NCBI GenBank assembly: GCA_951213105.1
Contig: OX578136.1
Location: 77,062,437-77,126,436 of the forward strand
From: Amaurobius ferox
Lineage: Eukaryota; Arthropoda; Arachnida; Araneae; Amaurobiidae
Direction of reading: 5' to 3'
DNA length: 64,000 nt
Part shown: positions 22,218-34,533 of the stretch, in pieces
Position numbering within the stretch: position 1 is the first letter of the stretch
Layout: each line of letters starts with the position of its first letter
Position numbers and translations under genes: made by a program
The notes under the pieces: generated by a model
The model's input: the letters and a program-made list of their open reading frames with translations, nothing else
Told to the model about the DNA's origin: nothing
Database searches by the model: none

Positions 22218-23005
22218 TATGTGTGTTTGTGTGTGTATCAGTGAGTCTGTGGAGACGATAACTGACGAACGAATGGACCGATTCGAACCAAATTTGGTAC
22301 AAAAATCACAATCCGTAAACACTGGAAGCCTATTGTTTTTATACGTAATCGAATGTTCAGAACACCCTTAAATTTTCGAATAAAATTTTGAAAAAATCGT
22401 CAAAAAATCAAAACCACTAATAAAGTTACGCAAATCAATATTTCTTATGTAATTTTTCATTAGAAAACGATTGACATAAATTTTAGAACGCTAACAGGAA
22501 CCGTTCTCGAGATATTGCACATTTTTCAAAAAAATTATTAAAAAGTCATAATATGAAAAATATATTTCCTATTGAGAAACATGTTCATTTTTCATATGTA
22601 ATACCATGCGATAAATTGGGTGACATCATTCTCGTAGATCTAGTTCGTTCCATTCATGAAAAAAGATACTTTGAGTAATACTTTTGTATTTGAACGCCAA
22701 TAGTCATTTTTATGTTGTAAGAACAACTTAATCTTCGTCCATAACGCTTGGAAAAATTTTGGCGACGAATTTGGCGGAATGTCGCCAACTTGGCGACTTT
22801 TTGAAATGTTGCCAAATTAACGAAAATCTCACCAAATGGATTAAATGACACTAAAACAATGAAAATGACGACTAATTGTCGAAAATTCAATATCTTGGAA
22901 AGAATATTAGTATCTACTATAAGAAAAACCTATCTTTTTACTGTAAAAGTAGTAAATTCATTACATTATATAAGAAAAGTCAGGTGTTGCCCTCATCAGA
23001 TTTTT
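22045..23005 (+). mobile_element. family A Helentron-like element (copy 3)
   Basis: Same order of blocks as copy 2: palindromic 5' end at 22045, (TG)n at 22172-22238, ACGATAACTGACGAACGAAT, GTCGCCAACTTGGCGAC (an 8-bp-arm palindrome) at about 22781, and a 3' end with CATTATATAAGAAAAGT and a slightly changed hairpin (GGTG-TTGCC-CTCAT) then CAGATTTTT. Confidence 0.8.
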
Positions 23006-23832
23006 ATTTATTATTATTTGTTATTTAGTTTTCTATCTTAAAGATGTAAACAGTAATGTAAACATCCTTTCTAAGGACTGTCCAGAGGGCTTTTTATCAA
23101 ACTGTAAACTTTCCTGTTTTAGTACATTTTAGGTAAATTATATACCATCTACTTGAAAAGAAATTTTGCAAGAGCGTAAAATTTATGATTGTGTAACTAA
23201 TGATCTTACACTTTTCTACTTAAATTGCTTGGCATTTCTGAAAAGTGCATACGTGTTTGGAAAAATATGCCTAGGAATAATTTCCAAACACTATACACTT
23301 ACATAAATACTCGTATATACAGCAATTAAGTATGAAATTTTAGTTTTACTGGATGCACAATCATAAATTTTATTCTCTTTCAAATTATTTTTAATGTAGT
23401 TGATATAGAATTTGCTAAAAGCGTGCCAAGGCGGGAAAAAACATATTTTGACAAAACGCTCTTTACGGTCTTCTGATTGGTCTTTAGAATGGACGTTTAC
23501 ATTATTGTTTACATCTTTACGTTTAAAATATTTACTTTCATGCGAGGAAAGACATATAAAATATATATATTTTTACAATCAGTAGCACTTATTTTATTTT
23601 TTGAACTACACAGTTTTGAGTATTTGAAAAATTGATATTTTGAATGTTTATCTTGTCTTAGTCCCCTTAACTTATTTTTAGTGTTTAAAACTATATGCAG
23701 GGGTAATTTGTAAATAAAAGAGGAAATACAAGAGGAAAAATTTTTTGTATATGTATGAAATTATTAAATGTATGATGTATATGCTGTATGTAACTCCTCC
23801 TATATGTAAAAAATGTGCTGCCCCCTCTTCCA
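23006..23832. other. AT-rich stretch, nothing recognised
   Basis: No repeat, RNA or coding signal assigned. Confidence 0.4.
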
Positions 23833-24534
23833 TCTATATATACTAATTGCCAAGTGTCCGTCCGTCTGTCTGTCTGTCACGATTTTTTAGGCACTTCCCG
23901 AATAGATAGAGACTTGCAATTTGGTACACGGCTCATTTGTTCGATAAAAACCCCTGGAAAAATCGAATTTTTCGAAAAAGTTCTTTAGAGTGGGTGCTTC
24001 ACACCAAAACGTTCGAAAAATGAAATGATGGGAAAGCATGCTTTGCGATGAGATAGAGACTTCAAATTTGGTGTATAGGTAAATCATTCGAAAGGAAGAA
24101 AGTGTACAATTTCAGATTTCCAATATTTTCTACTTAAGGGGGTGCCGCACACCAAAATGTTAGATTTACAGAATAACTGAGAAAACGATCCTTTAAAATT
24201 TGATAGAGGCTTGAAATTTGGCATATAGGTTAATCATTTGACGGAAACACGCAAGAAGAATATAGTTTTTCAAAAATGTTCCTTTAAGGGGGTGTTCCAG
24301 AGTGAAACGTTCGAAAAGTGAATTGATAAAAAACCATGCTTCGAAACGAGATAGAGATATCAAATTTGGTGCAAGGGTAGATAGTTTAAAAGGAAAAAAG
24401 TGTGAAATTTCATATTTCCAATATTTGCTACTTTAAGGGGTGCACACACTAATATGTTCGATTTTCCGAATAAATGAGGCACACTTCCTTTTAAGTGTGA
24501 TAGAGGCTTGATATATGGTAATATATACTATTGG
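23833..24534 (+). mobile_element. family C Helitron, 3'-truncated copy
   Basis: Starts TCTATATATACTAATTGCC after an A, matching the Helitron 5' TC and A/T target rule. Then AAGTGTCCGTCCGTCTGTCT microsatellite and a series of roughly 150-bp monomers, each with GATAGAGACTTSAAATTTGG and TTTCTACTTAAGGGGGTGC. It breaks off at 24534, where a second copy begins, without the CTAG terminus. Confidence 0.7.
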
Positions 24535-25574
24535 TCTATATATACTAATTGCCAAGTGTCCGTCCGTCTGTCTGTCACGCTTTTTTCGGCACTTCCCGAA
24601 TAGATAGAGACTTGCAATTTGGTATACGGCTCGGTCGTTCGATAAAACCCCCTGGAAAAATCGAATTTTTCAAAAACGTTCTATAGAGGGTGTGCCCCAC
24701 ACCAAAACGTTCGAAAAATGAAATGATGGGAAAGCATGCTTTGCGATGAGATAGAGACTTCAAATTTGGTGTATGGGTAAATCATTCGAAAGGAAGAAAG
24801 TGTCCAATTTCAGATTTCTAATATTTTCTACTTAAGGGGGTGCCTCACACTGAAACGTTCGAAAAGTGAAATGATAGTAAATCATGCTTTACGATCAGGT
24901 AGAGACTTCAAATTTGGTGTATGGGTAAATCGTTCCGAAGGAAGAAAGTATGCAATTTCAGATTTCCAATATTTTCTATTTAAAGGGGTGCCGCACACCA
25001 AAATGTTCTATTTATAGTATAAATGAGAAAAGGTTCCTTTAAAATTTGATAGAGACTTGACATTTGGTATATGGGCTTTTGGTGTGACGGAAACACGCAA
25101 GACGAATATAGTTTTTCAAAAATGCTCATTTAAGGGAGAGCTCCCGAGTGAAACGTTCGAAAAGTGAATTGATAAAAACCATGCTTCGAAATGAGATAGA
25201 GATATCAAATTTGGTATAAGGGTAGATAGTTTGAAAGGAAGAAAGTGAGAAATTTCAAAGTTCCAATATTTGCTACTTTAAGGGGTGCGCACACTAATAT
25301 GGTTCGATTTTCCAAATAAATGAAGCACGCTTCATTTTAAATGTGATAGTGGCTTGATATCTGGTATATGAGCCAATCATCTGATAAAAAACACAAAACA
25401 AACAGAGGAAGAAATGCGCAAATTTAGTTTCCCAATATTTTCTACTTTAGAGGGTTCTGCACACCAAAATATTGGATTTGTCGAATAAATGTGAAACGCG
25501 AATTATTATAAAATTTACATTATTCAGGGGTTGCTTATTGCGAAACTGTTGATGTTCAACGGGTATTCGGCTAG
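24535..25574 (+). mobile_element. family C Helitron, complete non-autonomous copy
   Basis: 1040 bp from TCTATATATACTAATTGCC to a canonical Helitron 3' end: hairpin GTTGA-TGT-TCAAC (25548-25560), then GGGTATTCGG and CTAG (25571-25574) followed by T. The body is about six monomers of ~150 bp (GATAGAGACTT phrase near 24601, 24750, 24897, 25048, 25194, 25344) with RTGCACACMAATATG-like links. No Rep or helicase coding. It may instead form one element with the copy at 23833. Confidence 0.8.
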
Positions 25575-25637
25575 TATATATATTAATCTTATAGAGTAAA
25601 ATGGAGATTTTCCAAATTTTGAATTAGATTTTTTTTC

Positions 25638-25640
<3 letters not shown>

Positions 25641-25717
<77 letters not shown>

Positions 25718-25722
25718 TATAT
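25641..25722. repeat. (TA)n microsatellite
   Basis: Almost pure TA dinucleotide for about 80 bp with one phase slip near 25711. Confidence 0.95.
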
Positions 25723-26340
25723 GTCTTTCTTCAGAATTGTTGAGAGTATACTTCATAGAATGCAACATTTTGAGTTAACACTGTTATGCTTAGTATTTTG
25801 TACTTCTGTACGGAGAAAATAGACTATGTGCAACAATATTTAGGATTAAAATTTCCTGAAAGTTGAAGAATGTGTAATTCCAGTACATTTTCATCCAGTG
25901 TAACTCCAGTCCTCATTTTTGAGTTTATTTTACAAATAATATGTTTATCTTATGTGGAAATTTTCAAATATAATTTCCAAAAATATTGCTTTCTTTTATC
26001 TGTCAACTCTTTTAAATGATTTTTTTTTTCAATTTTGCGTATACCTCGAAAATTTCGACAAACTTCTAATCGGATATTCTTATTCTATATCGAATGTCTT
26101 ATGCCGAATATCTTTTAAGGAAAAATGTATGAGAATGAGTGAGAAGGAACAAAAGAAATTTTTAACTGGACATCAAATGTGCAACTTTTTCATATTCTAT
26201 CTCTATTATGAAATTATTACTAAAAAATTGCATTTTAATTATTATTATTTGTTTCAAATGAATTCATTTATTAATAACTAACATATTTAAATAAGACCGG
26301 CTTTTTGTCAATATTATATTTTCTGGGCTTTATATTATGG
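25723..26340. other. AT-rich stretch, nothing recognised
   Basis: An open frame at 25952-26281 has very biased AT-driven composition (F, Y, N, I, K) and no motif. Treated as chance. Confidence 0.4.
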
Positions 26341-26379
26341 TGGTAGTTAGAATACATATTTTATCCCTTCTTTGAAAAC

Positions 26380-26674
26380 TGTTTTCATATGTCTCTGCTT
26401 CCTTTTTCTCGACCCAAACCATCCGACCTGCCCGAAGGTGTAAGGCATCTGTTTGGCCGGCGGGGATATTGCCACCCAATTTAGACAGGAACCCAGTGAA
26501 GGCGACATCCACAGGAATCGTATCCTTCTTACCTTTTTTAGACCCACACGTGCGTGCACACGTTCAACGTGCCCGTACTTTGCGTGAACTCGGGGACAGT
26601 TTGTGCTGATCCGGGAATCAAACGCGGGTCCTCCAACTGTAATCCCTGTGCCTTAAACACTGGACTATCCCACC
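26380..26674 (-). mobile_element. tRNA-derived SINE, second family
   Basis: The minus strand begins GGTGGGATAGTCCAGTGTTT (A-box-like TAGTCCAGTG) and about 40 bases later has CGCGTTTGATTCCCGGATC (B-box-like). A GC-rich body runs to about 26380 (CACACGTGTGGG region, GGTTTGGGTCGAG). Much GC-richer than its surroundings, as expected of a SINE body. The 3' limit is uncertain. Open frames inside are not genes. Confidence 0.6.
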
Positions 26675-26925
26675 TAAGTATGCCTGTCTGTCTGTCTGTC
26701 AGTCTGTGGGCATGATATCGTAGCTCCCTCTAAGCATTTTCGTGGCAGTGCAATTTTCGATAGAACGCCGAAAAACAAAATACATATGTTTGTTGCTGTT
26801 TGATCAGTAGTATCTGGCAATGGTAGTTTTCGATGTTCACGGGGCTGTTCCACGTCTCATGTCCATGCTTATAAATATCACTTGATTCTACTTTCAGAGT
26901 GCTGAAATGGATGAAATTTGATATT

Positions 26926-27840
26926 ACTTTCCTTATATACATAATGCATAAGGAAAGTATTGTGATGGGGTCGAAAATTCGAATTCGAGTTTTCGACGGG
27001 AGAGAACGTTTCAAGCATCCCTAATCACGAATCAAACATTTTTGAAGTGATGTCTGTGTGTGTGTCAGTGAGTCTGTGGAAACGATAACTGACGAACGAA
27101 TGGACCGATTTGAAACAAATTTTGTACAAAAATCAGAATCCGTAAACACTGGAAGCCTTTTGTTTTTATACGCAATCGAATATTCAGAACCCCCCTAAAT
27201 TTTCGAATGAAATTTTGAAAAAATCGTCAAAAAATCAAAACCACTAATAAAGTTACGCAAATAGACATTTCTTATGTAATTTTTTATTAGAAAACGATTG
27301 ACATAAATTTTAGAACGCTAACATGAACTGTTCTCGAGATATTGCACTTTTTTAAAAAAAAATTATCAAAAAGTCATATAAAATAAAAAAAAAATAATTC
27401 CTATTGAGAAACATGTTCACTTTTCATATGTAATACCATGCGATAAATTGGGTGACATCATTCTCGTGGATTTAGCTCGTTCCATTCATGAAAAAAGATA
27501 CTTTGAGTAATAGTATTGTGTTTGAACGCCAATAGTCATTTATCTGCTGTAAGAATAACGTATTTCTTCGTTCATAACGCTTGGCGAGATTTTGGCGACA
27601 AATGTGGCGGAATGTCGCCAACTTGGCGACTTTATGAAATGTTGCCAAATTAACGAAAATCTCGCCAAATGGATATAAATGACGCTAAATCAATGAAAAT
27701 GACGACCAATTGTCGAAAATTCAATATCTTGGAAAGAATATTTGTATCTACTATACGAAAAACCTATTTTTTTTACTGTAAAAGTAGTAAATTCATTACA
27801 TTGTATAAGGAAAGTCATGTGTTGCCCAAATCAGATTTTT
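26926..27840 (+). mobile_element. family A Helentron-like element (copy 4)
   Basis: Complete, with the shortest microsatellite of the full-length copies, (TG)5-6 at 27054-27066. Otherwise the same blocks: 5' palindrome (ATAATGCATAAGGAAAGT variant), ACGATAACTGACGAACGAAT, GTCGCCAACTTGGCGAC at about 27615, 3' hairpin near ATGTG-TTGCC-CAAAT, ending TCAGATTTTT. Confidence 0.8.
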
Positions 27841-28150
27841 TTATTTAATAATAAACCACATTAGAATAACTTTTAATACACCATTTTTAGATCATCAAAC
27901 TACGCATAATTTACCAAAAAAGAACATTTTAAATTTGGCTGTTTCGACTGAAATGTAGCTGAATATATCTCGGGATTGCCAACATCACGGCATTTTGATT
28001 GGGGCATTAGTGTAATAATTACACCTAAATCTTGCGTCCATCCAGTGTTCTTGAGTATCTACGTTTTCTTACGGATCTGTACAGTCATGAATTTTAAAAA
28101 TTCCTCAGGATTTACGAAGACATCTCATTTTTATTAGGAATAAATTTATA

Positions 28151-29033
28151 CAGGGTGTGCCAAAAAGAGTGAAATGTGCTTTAATTCTTTAATTGTTGGA
28201 GATGAGTGGACAATGTAAATTGCAAAAATGTTGAAAGTAAGGTAGGAAATAAGATTACGTTAATGAAAGAGTCCTCCCATATAATTTTCAAAAAGTTACA
28301 CTTTTTAAATTTTTATACAACCCACTTAGATAAATTTGGTCAATCAGAATATTTTTTTAATGCAACAAGATCATTAAAAAAAACTGCATATCTGTGTCTT
28401 TAAAATCAACTGAATTATGATAAAGGTAAAAATCTGACTTATGCCACTTTTTCGTACCATGTGAAAGACTGTTTCTTCAGTGGAAATAGGGATCATAAAC
28501 GAATTGACGATGGGAATTGTGGGAATTGTTTAGATTAAAAATATGTTAATATGTGTCAAATTTTTTTATCACAAATGCATCTAAATAAAACATTACACAG
28601 ACAGCGATCATATAAAGCAGTGATACTCACTACGCGGTTGGGTATCCTATGTATCATCATCCAGTTTTATTTTTGTTGTAATATGTCACAAATTTACATT
28701 TCTAATTTGATATACGGTATCCATTCACAATGCTTAATTTTCAATTAAATGTAACTCGCTCAAATGTAAAGATACAGATATGCGGTTTTCTTAATGATCT
28801 TGTTGCATTAAAAATAAAAAATTTCTGATTGAACAAATTATTCTAAGGGGATCGTATAAAAATTTAAAGAGTGTAACTTTTTGAAAATTGATGGGAGGAC
28901 TGTTTCATTAACGTAGCCTTATTTGCTACTTTACTTTCAATATTTTTGCAATTTACATTGCCCACTTATCTCCAACAGGTAAAGAATTCGCGCGAAATGT
29001 TAAAGCGCGTTTCAAACATTTTGGGACACCCTG
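28151..29033. mobile_element. long-inverted-repeat (fold-back) element with TA flanks
   Basis: The left terminus CAGGGTGTGCCAAAAAG and right terminus (reverse complement) CAGGGTGTCCCAAAATG lie inside TA (28149-28150 and 29034-29035). Inverted similarity extends through about 270 bp of each arm: GGACAATGTAAATTGCAAAA, TCATTAACGTA, CTTTTTGAAAATT and GCAACAAGATCATTAA all recur inverted. A unique spacer of about 300 bp (28410-28740) lacks coding. TA target and CAGGGTGTCCC termini suggest a Tc1/mariner-mobilised MITE. The right arm has about 20 extra bases (CGCGCGAAATGTTAAAGCGC). Confidence 0.8.
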
Positions 29034-29035
29034 TA

Positions 29036-30314
29036 CAGTCATAATATGAAATATTAAATTTTGCTACGGGCACGTAAAAGAATGTGTAATATTGATTTTT
29101 GTGAGTGAATGTTTTACGAGTGCCTTGAGATTTCGTGAGCATTAACGCTGTCGCCAAGGATATGGTGGAGATTTTATAGATGGGTTTTTATTTCCTATAC
29201 GCAGTCGTTTATTAAATTTAACCGCATTTTATTTTATTTTTAGTGTATCTTGGAAACGTGTGTATTTTAACGTATCTTTAAAAAATCATTGATATAATTG
29301 GTATTTCAAAATATAGTGTTTCACTGTTTATGAGACAAATAGCTGTTACATCCGCGCAAACCGAGGAAAAAATTGCTAGTTTTTGCATAGAACCGAAATA
29401 AAGCAGCCAGCTGATAAACTGACCCACACCAAAAACATCGATCTGCGTTTCTAGTGGTTTCTGGGGTTGATTAATCGGTGTTTTTTACCTGCATAAAACC
29501 ACCTTGTTCTATGAGAATAGTCCCATTTCTTATCTCCAATAATGGGATGGGTAAGGATGGGGAAATTCTGATCTAGCTATCAAAGGGGATCTTCAGAACG
29601 AAAAGATATACAAATTCGATTGTGCGTATATTTTTAGTATAGTTTTATTCGTAATAATTTTATATTTTTGTTTTTGTTCATAAAATCGATTCTGAAGTGG
29701 CTTGGTTTTACGATAACTTAAAACGTAAGTCAATGCTTGGATTACAACTTTTATACATTAGTCATATGTTATGAATATAAGTTTTGCATTGTAAGATTTT
29801 GTGTATACTTACTGAAGAAAATATAATGTTTCTTATCTGTATTGATGAGGCAAACGATCTCATAAAATGACTTTTCAAATGTGGCGTAGGTTTGTGGTAA
29901 AAGCCATCTGAAAATAAGAAATAAACGATACATTGTTTTAATAGTCAGCATTAATAAATATGTACAAAAAATAAGTGTTACACTCTGAAACAACAGAAAA
30001 AATAGAAATCATAGAATTTGATAATGCTGAAAATCAAAATAGCTCATTTTAATAGAAAATTGAAAACTAAAATTGATTCAATTCTTCAGAATGCAGTAAG
30101 GTGAGGAAAAACGTTAGAACATAAATAGAAAATGGTTTATAAAAATGTGTTATTACATTAAAAGAATTAAAAGTTCAAGAAACACTGATTTATATTGTAT
30201 GTATGTGTATGTCTGTGAAGTATGATACTCAAGAACTACTGTTCTTAGTATCGTAAAATTTTATGAGTTTATGCAGTAAGTAAAATTTAGAATTTGATAC
30301 ATTTCATATTAATT
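29036..30314. other. AT-rich stretch, nothing recognised
   Basis: No gene or repeat assigned. A TGTATGTGTATGTCTGTG tract near 30197 followed by ACTCAAGAACTACTG may be another worn microsatellite-plus-core fragment. Confidence 0.35.
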
Positions 30315-31075
30315 CATCATCATCATCATCATCATGGTACTACAGCTCTTGTAGGACCTTGACCTCCTTTAAGATTTTTGACCATTCCTTTCTGTTGGCC
30401 GCTTTCCTCTTATAATTGTTAATAACAAGCAATTTCAAATCCTCTTCTACCTGCTCCTTTCATCTGACCCTAGGTCTTCATCGGGATCTTGACCTTCCTG
30501 GGTTTCCCTCCAAAAGCCTTCTAGTAACTCTCCTCTCCTCCATACTCATCACATGTCCGAGCCATTGTATTCTTTTTTCCTTATAGTTGTAACAATATCA
30601 ATATTTTTATATCTCTCATAAACCTCTCTATTTGTTCTACTCCTCCAATGTCCAACTTCCCATATTGCTCCAAAAATTCTTCGTAGAATTTTTCTTTCCC
30701 ATATTTCCAAAAGATCAGTATTTCTTTTAATTAAAGTCCAAGTCTCCGATCCGTATCGAGCAATTGGTCTTATTATCACTTTATAAATAAATATTTTGAG
30801 TTTAATATTTATATAGCTTAACCTCAAAAATTTTTGTAAAGCAAAATAACATCTGTTTCCAGCAGAAATTCTTGCTCTAATTTCTAGTTTAATCTCGTTA
30901 TTATCAGTAACAAGTGAACCCAAATATTTAAATTCCTTAACTCTTTCACACTTTATTCCCTCACAGTTAGAAAGTTTAATATCTTGAAATATTTCACTAT
31001 TTCTAGTATTTACCATATACTTAGTTTTTGAGTCATTTACACTTAAGCCAACTTCCCTTGAAAACAAAAGCAGGT
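30315..31075 (-). mobile_element. 5'-truncated non-LTR retrotransposon with (ATG)n tail
   Basis: Minus orientation. It holds the 3' part of ORF2 (separate entry) and ends at the left in a (CAT)7 run at 30315-30335, which on the element strand is an (ATG)n simple-repeat tail, common for LINE 3' ends. 5' truncation near 31075 fits incomplete reverse transcription. No target duplication could be identified. Confidence 0.75.
30340..31067 (-). pseudogene. non-LTR ORF2 C-terminal fragment (RT thumb and linker)
   Basis: The open part 31067-30549 (172 residues) begins inside the RT, just after the catalytic YxDD palm motif, which is absent. It shows GLSVNDSKTKYMVNT, FKYLGSLVTDNN, EIRARISAGNRCYFALQK, IRPIARYGSETWTL and LLEIWERKILRRIFG, standard blocks of Jockey/R1/I-type and related arthropod elements. 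Past a frame break, the left part reads ARTCDEYGGEES in one frame, and in another the usual GHVMxMEERRVTRRLLEGNP block, two stops, and KEQVEEDLKLL, closing before the tail. Several inactivating changes. It encoded reverse transcriptase for target-primed retrotransposition and is now dead. Confidence 0.85.
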
Positions 31076-32120
31076 CAGAACAACACTCACTGAGTGTCTT
31101 TTTATATTAATTCTCATGATTAAAATTTGTCGATATTATTTTATTTTTATAATATTATTTCTCAAGGAGAAACAAGCTAATTCTCAGAGAAATGATGGTA
31201 GTATAGTTAATACTGAAAAATGACAGTTTGAGTCTATCGTGTCGAAACTGTGCTTTTGACCGGAGGAAGAAAGCTGATAGAAAACTTTCTTAAAGGATGT
31301 ATATAACGTTATGTTCTTAGAAGTAATTTTATTTATTGGGATTATAAATTTCTTGCTTAGTTCGTCAGTCTGATTCAGCTACATGACATTGATAAAGACA
31401 AAATACTATCATATGCCAGATACTTTTATATTTATTGTTTATACGACTAGGAGTGAATCTTTCAATATTTACTCAATTTTTAATCTATAGAAATATATGA
31501 AATGTAAAGTAATATTTATACGGATACAGCATTTACTCAATAGATTTAAGTAGTAGGAAAACCTCATGAAGATACACCTTACTTAACAAAATTTCAACAT
31601 TAAGCTACCTTCATTGCTGAAACATTTTGATATTAAATTCTTCTACATAGTTTTCTTTTGAACAGTTTTTTTTCTACTATTGTTTTATGTTTGCGGCTGG
31701 GGAAAAAACAACAGTTCCTTTTTTTAATTTTATGCTGACGCATGTGTTGCAAATTGTGCCAACGGCGAAATGACATTTTACTGAGATACGCATATTGAAG
31801 ACTTCACTCAAGATGCGCGAAAGAAAAATTTAATAAAGATTTTATGCGACAAAGGCAGATGTCACCTGTGTGTTAAAAATTATGATAAAGCAAAATTATT
31901 GGCAAATTTATTTTCAAATCATCAAGCTTCCATACATCTTTCCCTTAGAAAAGAGTTGGATAAACTTGGGACACAATTTTTAATACTCTTAATACTCTAC
32001 TCTTCAAAAACTAAAATCATGACAAAAATCAATTTTTTATTTATCATCTAGTTGTAAAATATGGTCTTTATGATCATTGTTGTAAGATAGTTAGGAATGT
32101 GTGCAATAACCAGTTTCAGT
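31076..32120. other. AT-rich stretch, nothing recognised
   Basis: No coding, RNA or repeat signal assigned. Confidence 0.4.
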
Positions 32121-32168
32121 TATATATATATACATATACAAAGATTATATATATATATATATATACAA
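32121..32168. repeat. interrupted (TA)n microsatellite
   Basis: TATATATATA runs separated by CATATACAAAGATTA. Low complexity. Confidence 0.9.
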
Positions 32169-33238
32169 ATATAAAAATTTATTCTATGAATCACTTGTTA
32201 AGTAAGAAGTTTCATCTTCGCTTCCCGTTCATATTCTGAATTGTTTATACGGGTAATTGTACTGCCTCCTGCTCTGGCTCACTGAACGGGTCTGGGAGTG
32301 TTGCTGTGAACATTTGTACTGCCTCCCTGGTTGTATTTCGACATGTTCATTCCGGTGCTTCTAGATAATTCATTCTGCTGAGGTTGGTCGCGTATACACG
32401 TGGTGAAAGAAGGAGGGTTCATGCCACATGGCAATACAAATTCCCTTAATGTTTCTTATCTTCATTTTTCCTTAATGTTTCTTATCATTTTTTGATGTCT
32501 ATAGTCTGAGTTTGAGCATTTATAGTAATGTACTATTGCTCAATCTGAAACAGGCATTTGTTTGGGCTAATTAGAATTAAATACTCAGACCTGAAGATGA
32601 ATTTAATTCTGATTAATCATCGAATTTGGGCCGGGGCTTTTCTTTTTTCTTATCGGTAATATGGCCGTGGTTTTGCTTCTATGGTGATGTTAATATTACT
32701 TAAATTTTTATTATTACATGTCCCCTCCTGTGTCCCCTCCTAAACCCCGGTTACACCATGCTGCAAAGCCGCGGCAAGCACTCCCGATAGCTAGCACTCC
32801 CTCGAAGCAGACCCCGATGCACCACACACATGACGCTGAAAGGACCACAACAGACCATCCAATAATAAAGACCAACATTCGAATCCAAATTAGTTTCACC
32901 AAAGTCAAATAAAATGCAGTATGAACGTAAAATTGTAATAAAAATATTTCAAACACAAAACATACACGCCAAGTTGCTCTTTGCGCCAACACCGACATTC
33001 GACAAGTCTTCAAGTTCTAACTCTCTATACACGCAATATGTTACTCGATGCAAATCACTAATAAATATACATTTCAACTTCCCAGCAAATCCTCAAATAC
33101 TGACTTTACATCTATTCCGTAAATTCCTGAGATGTGACGTTTTAAGAAGCTCCTTGGATATCCCTTCCTGATTGCCTTGCCAATAAAATTACGATCGCTT
33201 AAAATTATTTTTTGTTCATTAGTTATAAGTCGTTTATT
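32169..33238. other. unassigned, locally GC-richer sequence
   Basis: Two similar blocks, GTACTGCCTCCTGCTCTGG (32258) and GTACTGCCTCCCTGGTTGT (32317), form a ~59-bp imperfect direct repeat. 32715-32850 is C-rich (TGTCCCCTCCTGTGTCCCCT). Open frames at 32718-33171 have no family motif. Could be a lineage-specific retroelement leader or a diverged exon. Confidence 0.3.
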
Positions 33239-34533
33239 AACACTTACCAACAAAGTTGAAAAGTGTTTATGACTTTATTCATTCTGTCTGTCTGTCTGTC
33301 TGTCCGTTAGCACGATAACTGCCGTATAAATGACTTAATAAAAAGGAAATTTTAGTATGTTGTTCAGACGGTCTGTAGGACCTATGGCAATATAAATGAA
33401 TAATATCACCCAAGTTTTGGATTGAACCCGGGTCGAAAAAATGAAATACATTGAGCCCTATGGGACCTAATTTTTCAAACATTTTTTAAGCGAATTTAAA
33501 ATTAACAAATTGCTTCGAAAATTTTAGGTAATATTCAAATTGTTCCATAAAATATATAAAAAAAATCAGCGAAATATATTCAACACTTTTTTAAATAAAA
33601 AATAAAATAATAATAATACACCTTATATGAAGCGATCACGTGACCATGGTATGAAAAATCACGTGACCCACTTCAAAATGATATATGGCATCCATCTTGT
33701 CTCAAAATCGTAATTTTTAAAGTTCTTTTTAATTCATATTGAGTGTTGTATCCGTCCTAAAACTACTTTATTTTTGCTTAAATTCTGTGCATTTACATAC
33801 TGAAACAACGTAATTACAATATATTTGAGTTTAAATGCTCATCCAAATTTGATTATTTCTGCAACGAAACCTATTTTTCACCTATGTAAAATATAAACAG
33901 CAAAATATATAGAATGAGTTGTATTAGAACTGCTGTATTTCTTTAACACAAAATCATTTAATTCATGGAGTCTGCGTAGCTGATATGAATGAAATATTCA
34001 TTGATTTTATAAAGAGAAGGACGATTTTTTTTTATGAAGTTTTACGCATAGATTTTAATTACTTGCAGCTCCATGGTCTTAATTGTAAAATAAAATAAAT
34101 TATTATAGTACTGTGATGAATGACATGAATGGGAAATTATTTATGAATGAAATGCTGGTTTTATAGAGAGAGCCAGACGTGTTATTTTTTCTATGACGTC
34201 ATTTGAATGAATTTCAGTTGTTTTCGATGAGGTTTTCAAATATAATAAATTATCGTAGTATTATGATAATTCTAAAATTATTACCGAGGAATGTATCACA
34301 TTTTAGAGATGTTTAAACCAGGCAATTTAAATTTTAATGCCGTCATTTGAATGAAGTTCATTTTTTTCGATGAAGGTTTAAGTTTTCAAATATAATAAAT
34401 TAATGTAGTATTGTGATAAGTTTTAAAATATTACCGAGAAATGTATTGCATTTTAGACATGTTTAAATAAAATTGCATTGAAGTTGGAAAGTGTTTCATA
34501 ATCAATGCTTTAAGCATGATTGATCTTTCTTGT
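33239..34533 (+). mobile_element. family B Helentron-like element (copy 3)
   Basis: About 1.3 kb: AACACTTACCAACAAAGTTG at 33239, CTGT microsatellite 33284-33302, TTAGCACGATAACTGCCGTA, TCACGTGA at 33636-33643, GGCATCCATCTTGTCTC, monomers with TGACGTCA (34194-34201) and GCCGTCATTTGAATGAAG, terminal hairpin ATCAATGCTT-AAGCATGATTGAT, and the CTTTCTTGT end. The right flank is TTTTC, so no TTAA duplication. Confidence 0.8.

Noticed and set aside
23887..24763. Minus-strand open frames in family C with repeated YTKF.VSI and FRTFWC phrases (also 42327-43187)
   Set aside because: The protein repeat merely reflects the ~150-bp DNA monomers; frames are short, interrupted and without a known domain.
25952..26281. 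109-residue open frame
   Set aside because: Composition is driven by AT-rich sequence (F/Y/N/I/K), with no motif and no supporting context.
32700..33175. Host gene or CpG-island promoter in the GC-richer patch
   Set aside because: Open frames lack motifs, CpG is not dense, and no splice or promoter arrangement can be supported.
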